Assembly: GCA_037355855.1 (NCBI GenBank)
Contig: CM074768.1
Coordinates: 1,178,001-1,242,000, forward strand
DNA: 64,000 nucleotides
Direction of reading: 5' to 3'
Source: Pseudo-nitzschia pungens
Taxonomy: Eukaryota; Bacillariophyta; Bacillariophyceae; Bacillariales; Bacillariaceae
Made by a program: the position numbers and the translations under genes. A model generated the notes under the pieces. The model saw only the letters and a list, made by a program, of their open reading frames with translations, was not told the DNA's origin and did not search any database. This document shows positions 7,929-16,300 of this stretch, piece by piece. Each line of letters begins with the position of its first letter. Position 1 is the first letter of the stretch.

Positions 7929-10379
7929 TCAGATATCTCCTTTAAATTTGATCGTCATTTCCCAATTTTTCGGAGAAGGGTGTGGAATATTGACTTTTGT
8001 GACAATGTTCAGAGTTTTTTTTTCGTTCGAATCAACGGTAACTTCACAATCCTGGGGATGGGAGTCGTTCACCGCGTCGTTCTGTTTTTCTAGGTCGGTA
8101 GAGTCGTCTCTCTTTCCATCTTCGCAACCGTTATTTGAGGTCCGCTTGTCCGTTCCTTGGTTGCCTTTCTTTTCTCCGTTGGGGTTGTTGATCGGGTTGC
8201 CTTGGTTTTCTCCGTTGTCTCTGTTCATCCGGTTGCCTCCGTTTTCTCCGTTGTTCGGGGGATCCTTTTTGGCACCCGGGTTTTCATCTTCCGGTTCATC
8301 GTTCATCCGGTTGCCTCCGTTTTCTCCGTTGTTCGGGGGATCCTTTTTGGCACCCGGGTTTTCATCTTCCGGTTCATCGTTCATCCGGTTGCCTCCGTTT
8401 TCTCCGTTGTTCGGGGGATCCTTTTTGGCAGCCGGGTTTTCATCTTCCGGTTCATCGTTCATCCGGTTGCCTCCGTTTTCTCCGTTGTTCGGGGGATCCT
8501 TTTTGGCAGCCGGGTTTTCATCTTCCGGTTCATCGTTGATCGGGTTGCCTCCGTTTTCTCCGTTATTCGGGGGATCCTTTTTGGCAGCCGGGTTTTCATC
8601 TTCCGGTTCATCGTTCATCCGGTTGCCTCCGTTTTCTCCGTTGTTCGGGGGATCCTTTTTGGCAGCCGGGTTTTCATCTTCCGGTTCATCGTTGATCGGG
8701 TTGCCTCCGTTTTCTCCGTTATTCGGGGGATCGTTTTTGGCAGCCGGGTTTTCATCTTCCGGTTCATCGTTGATCGGGTTGCCTCCGTTTTCTCCGTTAT
8801 TCGGGGGATCGTTTTTGGCAGCCGGGTTTTCATCTTCCGGTTCATCGTTGATCGGGTTGCCTCCGTTTTCTCCGTTGTTCGGGGGATCCTTTTTGGCAGC
8901 CGGGTTTTCATCTTCCGGTTCATCGTTGATCGGGTTGCCTCCGTTTTCTCCGTTATTCGGGGGATCGTTTTTGGCACCCGGGTTTTCATCTTCCGGTTGA
9001 TCGTTGATCGGGTTGCCTCCGTTTTCTCCGTTGTTCGGGGGATCGTTTTTGGCAGCCGGGTTTTCATCTTCCGGTTCATCATTGATCGGGTTGCCTCCGT
9101 TTTCTCCGTTGTTCGGGGGATCGTTTTTGGCAGCCGGGTTTTCATCTTCCGGTTCATCATTGATCGGGTTGCCTCCGTTTTCTCCGTTGTTCGGGGGATC
9201 GTTTTTGGCAGCCGGGTTTTCATCTTCCGGTTCATCATTGATCGGGTTGCCTCCGTTTTCTCCGTTGTTTGAGGACGGCTTTGTGGTAGCCGCTTTGAAC
9301 TCTTCTATCTTTTGATTTAAAGCAGCTTGTCTTTGGTAGTAATGATTGAATACATCATCCAAATGCTGTTTTTGTTGATCGAATTCAGACTTTCTTTGAA
9401 GATATATCCATTGTTCAGAATGGTTATCGAAATGCTCTTTTTGTCGATTCCATTCCAACTTTCTCTGATCCAATGTAAATTGTTCCGTCATCAATCGCAT
9501 AAATTGCTTTCGCCTTTTTCTATTTTGCGACTGAAAGAACTCGGTATGACGTTTATTCAGATCTACCTTTACCCGTAGTTTCTCCTTTTTTGGTCCTCTT
9601 TTCTTGTTTAGTTTGAAAACACAGTCAACCGCTGTTCCTTTTGTCCGAGCGACGCAGCAATTCTTACACATGACTCCGGAACATCCACAATCCTGTCTAT
9701 CGCACAGTTCACATTTAATTTTTTTTTCTTTGCAACGTTCACATGAATTAGCAACACGGTCCTTGACTTTCGATTGACCGCCATCGTGGTCACGACCAAG
9801 AACAAAGAAACACGGTTTCTCTGACATGCCGCATTGGATTCTTTGACAACAATTCCAGCACATTGTTCCCTCGCAGGTAGTGCACAACTCGTCTTGGGGG
9901 CATTGGCGACAAAATATCGTTTTATCCTGACAATTGGTACAATAGGAGCAGACCCTTTTTTTAAGAACGGAATAATTCTTGGGTGACGCTATCCTTTTTT
10001 CCGTTGACTCATATTGGGAGATAATTCTATTTTTTTCGGCGGAAGAAATTGTGTAGTGACCTTCTTCGTTTTCGGATCCTTCCCTAGATGATCCTTCCTT
10101 AGGAGTGACTTCGTCGTCGTCGTCGTCGTCGTCGTCGTCCTTGTAATCCTCATCGTCGTCGTCGTCGTCGTCGTCCTTGTAATCCTCATCGCTTTCAACG
10201 TCCCCCTCGTAAGCGTCATATTTCGGTTTTTTCCTTCTTGATAGACGTCTTATCTGAGTGTCTGTCAATTTTCGCTTGGTCCCACCTTCTCCCACCCTTC
10301 TTTTTCGGGTTGGCTGGTGATCATCATTCTGGGTTGCAGAAGGAACTTCAAGGTTACGTACGTACGACTCGAATGACAT
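7929..10379 (-). CDS. CXXC-rich zinc-finger protein with acidic tract, coiled coil and 26-residue tandem repeats (816 aa)
   Basis: ATG at 10379, single exon, carried by the MULE. Order of features: a basic N-terminus (RKRR, RRKK; likely nuclear targeting), a poly-Asp tract at about 63-90, then two Cys-rich modules at residues 144-190 and 213-253. Each module has repeated CxxC pairs and a CxxCC motif, consistent with zinc binding; the pattern recalls CXXC-type fingers of DNA-binding proteins, but I cannot name the family. Residues about 275-365 are a Gln/Lys/Arg-rich coiled coil. From about 370 to 715 there are 13 copies of a 26-residue repeat, consensus NNGENGGNPINDEPEDENPA followed by AKNDPP, then a degenerate Asn/Gly/Lys-rich tail. 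Role in transposition is inferred from location only. Confidence 0.8.
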   Translation of the reverse strand: MSFESYVRNLEVPSATQNDDHQPTRKRRVGEGGTKRKLTDTQIRRLSRRKKPKYDAYEGDVESDEDYKDDDDDDDDEDYKDDDDDDDDDEVTPKEGSSREGSENEEGHYTISSAEKNRIISQYESTEKRIASPKNYSVLKKRVCSYCTNCQDKTIFCRQCPQDELCTTCEGTMCWNCCQRIQCGMSEKPCFFVLGRDHDGGQSKVKDRVANSCERCKEKKIKCELCDRQDCGCSGVMCKNCCVARTKGTAVDCVFKLNKKRGPKKEKLRVKVDLNKRHTEFFQSQNRKRRKQFMRLMTEQFTLDQRKLEWNRQKEHFDNHSEQWIYLQRKSEFDQQKQHLDDVFNHYYQRQAALNQKIEEFKAATTKPSSNNGENGGNPINDEPEDENPAAKNDPPNNGENGGNPINDEPEDENPAAKNDPPNNGENGGNPINDEPEDENPAAKNDPPNNGENGGNPINDQPEDENPGAKNDPPNNGENGGNPINDEPEDENPAAKKDPPNNGENGGNPINDEPEDENPAAKNDPPNNGENGGNPINDEPEDENPAAKNDPPNNGENGGNPINDEPEDENPAAKKDPPNNGENGGNRMNDEPEDENPAAKKDPPNNGENGGNPINDEPEDENPAAKKDPPNNGENGGNRMNDEPEDENPAAKKDPPNNGENGGNRMNDEPEDENPGAKKDPPNNGENGGNRMNDEPEDENPGAKKDPPNNGENGGNRMNRDNGENQGNPINNPNGEKKGNQGTDKRTSNNGCEDGKRDDSTDLEKQNDAVNDSHPQDCEVTVDSNEKKTLNIVTKVNIPHPSPKNWEMTIKFKGDI
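8241..9270 (-). repeat. 78-bp tandem repeats, 13 copies, inside the CXXC protein gene
   Basis: Each 78-bp unit encodes 26 residues. Units alternate between a few variants (NPIND or NRMND; PAAKN, PAAKK or PGAKK), which shows expansion by unequal exchange. Because the unit is a multiple of three, all three plus-strand frames and some minus frames stay open, producing long spurious frames on both strands. Confidence 0.95.
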
Positions 10380-10936
10380 GTTTGTATTTTGAATTCACGA
10401 TGGTTACTTTTTACTTTTTCTTTCCATTAAAAAGTTTTGGCACTTTATATTTGTGTTCCTGCGTTTGTGTTATCCTTTCGTTGTTTTTGTTTGCTTCTTC
10501 GTGTTTGATGTCGTTGCATATTGTTCTCTAACACTTTTTCCGTCCGCCAATTTTTTTTTTTTTTTTTTTTGGTTTTATTAAAACCTGAAACTTTTTGAGA
10601 GTTAATTTAAACTGGTTGTCAGAGTGCGCGATAATCAGTGCGCGATAATGATATACAAGTGTAGGACTGCGCCTAACGCGACCTCGTATCATAACGTTTA
10701 GTATCGAATATTTACATGTTTGTATTGGTCGGTCGGTGATGCACCCAACTTAATTGACACGTGGATCCCAAAAAATCTCCGAGGTTACCCTGATCCGCAA
10801 ATTTTCCCTGACATCTTGATTCATTCATTGTCTGGCATGGGGGTAAGACCTTATGAGGGGACAAGCTGCATCCACAAATTGGTAGAGGAGTGGATCAATT
10901 TTTCCGGTGTTGTATTGGGGAACATTGAGTTTATGG

Positions 10937-11995
10937 ATGAAAATGCAGTTTCCTGCTGACAGTTTCGACCATTTGTGTATTGACAACTCTAACGACGGGT
11001 CTCGCCATTTAAATTACAATTGCGATGAAGAAAATGGTGTCCCAATTGTTCGATATTTCACAGACTTTTCTGACTTCGAAATTGATACTATCAGACTGAC
11101 ACGGGAAAACGACACATGTGTGCCCGAAAATAAATTATGGTACATATATGCGGAGGATGATAAGGCGTTTCATCGTGTGCTTGAAAAAGTTACAATCAGT
11201 CGCCTTTATATAACTGAATCAGATCTATTGACAGCCCTTCCTATCATTTTGTCAGAAAATTTTCAGCCAACCTACTCAATTGGAAAAAGCGACCTGGTGA
11301 CAGAAAGATGTCTGTCTGTTGGTGCTGTGGTTGTGTATCGTGACTACGTCTGGAACGTGAACAATCGCAATTCTTTCACCAGTGTAGAACATTACGACCG
11401 GATCGAAGAAAAAATTCATCCGAAAACCATTAGCGCAACCAAGCCCGGTTTTTCTTTATTCTATGATCTGACCGCTGTTCAACTTGGTTACAAGAGGGTA
11501 GCAAATGTTATACCCAGTCATACACACAAACCAAGTCATATGGTCGATATCGACGTCGAGTCCTTTACAAACGTATCTAGAATATCTCCGTTCTGGCCTC
11601 ACATACGACGACAGTTATTAAGCATTACGACTGGAATTGGGTGGACAAATTTTTTCCCGACAAGCAGGGAAAAAATTGATAACAGTACTACGCTAGAAAG
11701 GGACGGAGATTTCTTCTCCTTGATACTGCCCAAAGCACGCGTGGAATGTTGGCATTGTAATCAAGATTACTGTGTTTGGGCGTTGAACGGAAAAAAATTT
11801 TTGTCAACGGTCTCGTCAGAACGTACAGGATCAATACAACAGAAGAAAGAGTTTGCGTGTCATCTGGCGAATTATGCAATATTGGTATTTGGAGATGAGT
11901 GTGGGCAACCAAAACCCCCGCTATGTGTTGTAATGGCACTAGACAGGGAGTTTGGCGAGATACCACGTAAGCGTAATCGGACACTTTATATTTAA
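10937..11995 (+). CDS. MULE cargo protein of unknown function (about 352 aa)
   Basis: I do not recognise the family. The first ATG of the open frame is at 10937 (MKMQFPADSF...); the frame itself opens further upstream through GTG at 10907. The protein is globular in composition, without membrane segments or low complexity. A small Cys/His cluster (ECWHCNQDYC) lies near residue 275. An overlapping frame, 10720-10959 in another phase, has similarly protein-like composition (LIDTWIPKNLRG...), so the real gene could begin there and be joined by a short intron or have suffered a frameshift near 10930. It is divergent from the CXXC gene at 10379 and so shares a possible bidirectional promoter with it, in a stretch that includes a 20-nt T run at about 10551. 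Confidence 0.6.
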   Translation: MKMQFPADSFDHLCIDNSNDGSRHLNYNCDEENGVPIVRYFTDFSDFEIDTIRLTRENDTCVPENKLWYIYAEDDKAFHRVLEKVTISRLYITESDLLTALPIILSENFQPTYSIGKSDLVTERCLSVGAVVVYRDYVWNVNNRNSFTSVEHYDRIEEKIHPKTISATKPGFSLFYDLTAVQLGYKRVANVIPSHTHKPSHMVDIDVESFTNVSRISPFWPHIRRQLLSITTGIGWTNFFPTSREKIDNSTTLERDGDFFSLILPKARVECWHCNQDYCVWALNGKKFLSTVSSERTGSIQQKKEFACHLANYAILVFGDECGQPKPPLCVVMALDREFGEIPRKRNRTLYI

Positions 11996-12039
11996 ATGTT
12001 TCTAGACCACTAAGTAATCTAATCAGAGTTATTTTTTAG

Positions 12040-12463
12040 TCCGATCCTGTGCAAGTTTTGATTCGTGAGTTAGTTTATTGTCCGATCCTGTGCAAGTTTT
12101 GATTCATGAGTTAGTTTATTGTCCGATCCTGTGCAAGTTTTGATTCATGAGTTATTTTTTAGTCCGATCCTGTGCAAGTTTTGATTCGTGAGTTAGTTTA
12201 TTGTCCGATCCTGTGCAAGTTTTGATTCATGAGTTATTTTTTAGTCCGATCCTGTGCAAGTTTTGATTCGTGAGTTAGTTTATTGTCCGATCCTGTGCAA
12301 GTTTTGATTCGTGAGTTAGTTTATTGTCCGATCCTGTGCAAGTTTTGATTCATGAGTTATTTTTTAGTCCGATCCTGTGCAAGTTTTGATTCGTGAGTTA
12401 GTTTATTGTCCGATCCTGTGCAAGTTTTGATTCGTGAGTTAGTTTATTGTCCGATCTTTTGCA
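12040..12463 (+). repeat. 41-bp tandem repeat, ten copies, within the MULE
   Basis: Units start at 12040, 12081, 12122, 12163, 12204, 12245, 12286, 12327, 12368 and 12409, with a truncated eleventh at 12450. Each begins TCCGATCCTGTGCAAGTTTT and ends with either GTTAGTTTATTG or GTTATTTTTTAG. The repeats are contiguous, so this is a minisatellite. Each unit boundary contains GTCCGATC, the same octamer present near the inner end of both terminal inverted repeats. The array lies between the stop of the gene at 10937-11995 and the TATA-like site of the gene at 12555. Confidence 0.95.
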
Positions 12464-12511
12464 GTCGCATGCAATTTTCTATTGTTGAATGATCTCATTA
12501 TTTTAACTGAG

Positions 12512-12517
12512 TATAAA
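12512..12517 (+). promoter_or_regulatory. TATA-like box
   Basis: TATAAA in the context GAGTATAAAATC, 38 bp before the ATG at 12555 and directly downstream of the 41-bp repeat array. Position and sequence fit a core promoter for the small basic protein. Confidence 0.5.
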
Positions 12518-12554
12518 ATCAACCAGTACTCTTATAACTCCATCACGGATAATT

Positions 12555-13061
12555 ATGCCGACGTTGCTTCCTTTTCCCGACAAGAAGAAGAGTCCGATAG
12601 TAAAGAGTCCGATAGTAAAGGTCGAGACAAAACAGATGGCGCATGATGCTGATTCGGATCAGAGAATTTACATAAACCAAACCTGGAATCAAGCTTTAGA
12701 TACACAGAGAATAAACTTGCAGAGAACTGAGATTGTTCAAAAGTGGAAGGATATATTTAACCGAAATCGATCTCCGATGGTAACAGTGACTAAATCAACT
12801 ACGACCACTGTCAAGTCGCACGTTCGTAAGAGAAATTCCGTGGTGAAATCACATACCCGGAGAAGAACAAAAATCGCAAAAAAACAATCTTCGAACCTAC
12901 GTCCATATATGGACCCAGCATCGTTTTCTGAAATTTTGAAAGTTCGTGACAATGACATAGCAACCGCCACCCAAAAATCTAGGAGAGACCCTTGTGTAAT
13001 TGAATGTTCTATGAAATGGAAAATATTTTGGGAAAAGCAAAGGAGTAAAAAGAAAAAATGA
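12555..13061 (+). CDS. Small basic MULE cargo protein, unknown function (168 aa)
   Basis: ATG at 12555, stop TGA at 13059-13061. The product is strongly basic: it has a duplicated KSPIVKSPIVK segment near the N-terminus, an Arg/Lys-rich stretch at about residues 88-112 (SHVRKRN..., SHTRRRTKIAKK) and a Lys-rich C-terminus (KQRSKKKK). No fold is recognised. Composition suggests a nuclear or nucleic-acid-binding protein. The last 55 bp of the coding sequence are included in a 105-bp direct duplication (13007-13111 and 13112-13216), so a copy of the C-terminal coding segment follows the gene. A TATA-like box and the 41-bp repeat array lie just upstream. Confidence 0.65.
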   Translation: MPTLLPFPDKKKSPIVKSPIVKVETKQMAHDADSDQRIYINQTWNQALDTQRINLQRTEIVQKWKDIFNRNRSPMVTVTKSTTTTVKSHVRKRNSVVKSHTRRRTKIAKKQSSNLRPYMDPASFSEILKVRDNDIATATQKSRRDPCVIECSMKWKIFWEKQRSKKKK

Positions 13062-13216
13062 GTCATGAATGACGCAAGTCAACAAATAGATACTTCGTAG
13101 ATTGTTATTCATTCTATGAAATGGAAAATATTTTGGGAAAAGCAAAGGAGTAAAAAGAAAAAATGAGTCATGAATGACGCAAGTCAACAAATAGATACTT
13201 CGTAGATTGTTATTCA
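13007..13216 (+). repeat. 105-bp direct duplication
   Basis: Two head-to-tail copies (13007-13111 and 13112-13216) that appear identical by eye. Each includes the last codons, stop codon and 3' flank of the small basic protein gene. The near-perfect match implies a recent duplication. Confidence 0.93.
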
Positions 13217-13344
13217 TTACCGTAAATTTTTTTCAAGTAACCGTAACCCCATTTCCTAAATAATTACAACTATTTTAAATTAGTAAATTTATTTCTTAGT
13301 TAAATGACGTTTACTTATGCATATATTTGTTGGTTAAAGGACGT

Positions 13345-16300
13345 TTACTTGTAATCGTACATTTCATCCATTTTTAGTTTCTTTTTTCTCTGTGACCTTC
13401 GTAAACTTAGATACAAAGACGATTGGTTAGATAAGTTTGGTACGGGTTTGAATCCCACTTCTGGTTGAGCACGGGATTTTTCAACCCGTTGTTTCTTCCT
13501 TTCGACGATTCCCACTTCTGGTTGAGCACGGGATTTTTCAACCCGTTGTTTCTTCCTTTCGACCATAATTTTTTTTCCCAATCCCTTCTTTCTTGTTCTT
13601 ATCCTAGAATCTCCAGAATCTGTAAGTGGATTGTGAAATAACCAATCGTCCTCATCTTGGTCATATTCGGATTCGATGCATTCTGTTTGCCTTCTCTTTC
13701 CAATTAGTTTTTCGTCTACTAAATTCGTCAAAGATACATCATCTGATTCGGAACAATCTGATTGCGTTGATTTTTCGGGTGTTTGTATTATCGGGTCATC
13801 GATTGAAACATCACCCTTAACTTTGCATGCGTCCGGTTCTACTTCCGGTGTTTGGTTCGATTCTTCCCCGTCATGGACCAACTGGACCGGCTCATTTGAT
13901 TCTCCTTCAGAGTGACAATCATCCGGTGTTTGATTAGATTCTTCCCCGTCGCATACTGATTGGACCGGTGGATTTGATTCTACTATGGATGAGTCCGCCT
14001 TTACTTCCGAACAATCTGATTGCGTTGATTTTTCGGATGTTTGTATTATCGGGTCATCGATTAAAACGTCACCCTTATCTTTGGATGCGTCCGGTTCTAC
14101 TTCCGGTGTTTGGTTCGATTCTTCCCCGTCGCGGGGTATGGATGAGTCCGCCTTTACTTCCGAACAATCTGATTGCGTTGATTTTTCGGATGTTTGTATT
14201 ATCGGGTCATCGTCCGGTTCTACTTCCGGTGTTTGGTTCCATTCTTCCCCGTCGCGGACCAACTGGACCGGCTCATTTGATTCTCCTTCAGAGTGACAAT
14301 CATCCGGTGTTTGGTTCGATTCTTCCCCGTCGCATACCGATTGGACCGGTGGATTTGATTCTACTATGGATGAGTCCGCCTTTACTTCCGAACAATCTGA
14401 TTGCGTGGATTTTTCGGGTGTTTGTATTATCGGGTCTTCGATTAAAACATCACCCTTAGCTTTGGATGCGTCCGGTTCTACTTCTGGTGTTTGATTCGAT
14501 TGGACCGGCGGATTTGATTCTCCTTCAGAGTGACAAGCTTCCGGATTTGTTTCTACTATGGACGAGTCCGCCTTTACTTCCGGTGTTTGATTCCATTCTT
14601 CCCCGTCGCATACCGATTGGACCGGTGGATTTAATGCTCCTTCCGGGTGATAATTGTTAGCCTTGTTTTTCTTTTTAGCTGTTTTGTGTCCAATGTCATG
14701 ACAGACCTTGTATTGAAACAATTCACGTTTTAACAGTGTGGCAAATTCCATAAAATCGTCACGGAAACTTCTTATTGATTTTTCATCCAAAGTATTCCAA
14801 GTATCCTCGCTCCCGAGGATACTAAATGAAATGTCGCGTGCCGTTGTCCGTTTAGAATCCACTGATGGTTGTCCGTGAAAATCTATCGCCTCTATCAATT
14901 CGCTGCAATTATCTACAATAAAGTGGGCGTTGTGGCACAAATATATTCCGCAGCTGCAACCGTCATGCTGACTGTCCAAACACTCAAATGCCTCTTTTAA
15001 CGCGGGGTGGATCTTTCGACCTTGATCGTCATCCTCACGGTATTTTATGCCCGGATAATGTTCGGAGAAATAAGACCGCAACATTTTCAGTTCGTAGTCA
15101 TTGGGGGTATCATACGTTTCCTTTTGGGAGTCCAGAACTATCAAAGACAGTGTCTTATCTTTCTCCACGTAAGCTAGGAATAGTCTCCAATGGGAATTGT
15201 CGCATTGTGGTATTACAAATATTCGTTTTTTGCTGATGTCTTCGAACGCAAAATCGATCTTTAGTGCCTTCTTTCCGTCAAAATTTTGTTCATGTTTCAT
15301 TTTAGAGTGTATTTCCAACTGTGTGAAAAATTGCGGTAAGAATACGTGGACTTCTTTCGGCGCCCCAATGGAAATCAGAAGACACCAAAAACCGACCACC
15401 ACGTCATTCAACCAGTTGTCTCCCTCAAGCGTTTTATAGTCGTCATCGGTGAATTCAAGTGTTGCCCAGTATCGGTTCTCGTTAAATCTGGTCCGATTAT
15501 ACATAACCGAAAAATCGATCTCTTCCTCTTGGCACCAATCCATCTGTTCCTCTTGGTACAAGCTTTTGAGAAGATACCATTTCTCCGCAAGGTTTTCTCT
15601 AATAAGCTTTTGACAAACAGGTAGTCCCATAATTGATGCAGAGAACAATCGAGTGCTACTTTCCTTAGCTACCTCAGCCTTTGTTTTGTCATCAATCAAT
15701 TTACATCTTCCGTGATTCACGCCGAAACATATAGCAGCCTCTTCAGAAATAGTCAAAGCTTCGACAGATCCAATTTCGAGAAGCGCTTTATTGAAAGCAA
15801 TTATATCTTCTTTACTTCCTTCAAAGTACAAACGACAAAGAGTTTTGTCTTCTTCCGAAGTCTGTAAATGCGACGAATCGGAGAAATTACCTGATTCGAA
15901 CCGATCCATATCGAAAATCAGAGATGTGCGTGTAGGTTCGATCGTAGAATACGCAATGAACACTTGTCTGCAACTCGACTTTTGGTTTTTCAGACTGATA
16001 GTAATGAAGACTCGGTTGTTGTCTGGATCAACCACTTGTAACTTTGGTAGATCGCCGTGACTAACCAAAATCTTGGTTTGATTACCGTAGAAATATCCAG
16101 CCGGATTTTCTCTGAGATCGAGATCACAAAAGAAATCGGTATGATTAATTGTGACTATCGCATTTCCCTCGGGATTTCTTTGTATGATTTTCATCGGTAA
16201 AGGTGTTGCATAAAATGAAGGTGTCAGCAACTGAATAACCGGTTTTTGTATCAATTCCTGTTTCGTGATCTCTTCTCTAGAACTGTGATCTCCGATTTGT

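Noticed and set aside
8157..9315. Long plus-strand frames over the 78-bp repeats
   Set aside because: They arise because a 78-bp unit without stops keeps all phases open. The minus-strand frame has an ATG, non-repeat zinc-finger domains and a normal start, so it is the real gene.
10100..10190. DYKDDDD-like peptide, resembling a FLAG tag, in the CXXC protein
   Set aside because: It is part of a natural poly-Asp tract encoded by GTC/GAC triplet repeats, occurs twice and lacks the exact tag ending. There is no vector context.
12040..12463. Possible CRISPR array (41-bp repeats)
   Set aside because: Units are contiguous with no unique spacers, the host is eukaryotic and no cas-like gene is present.
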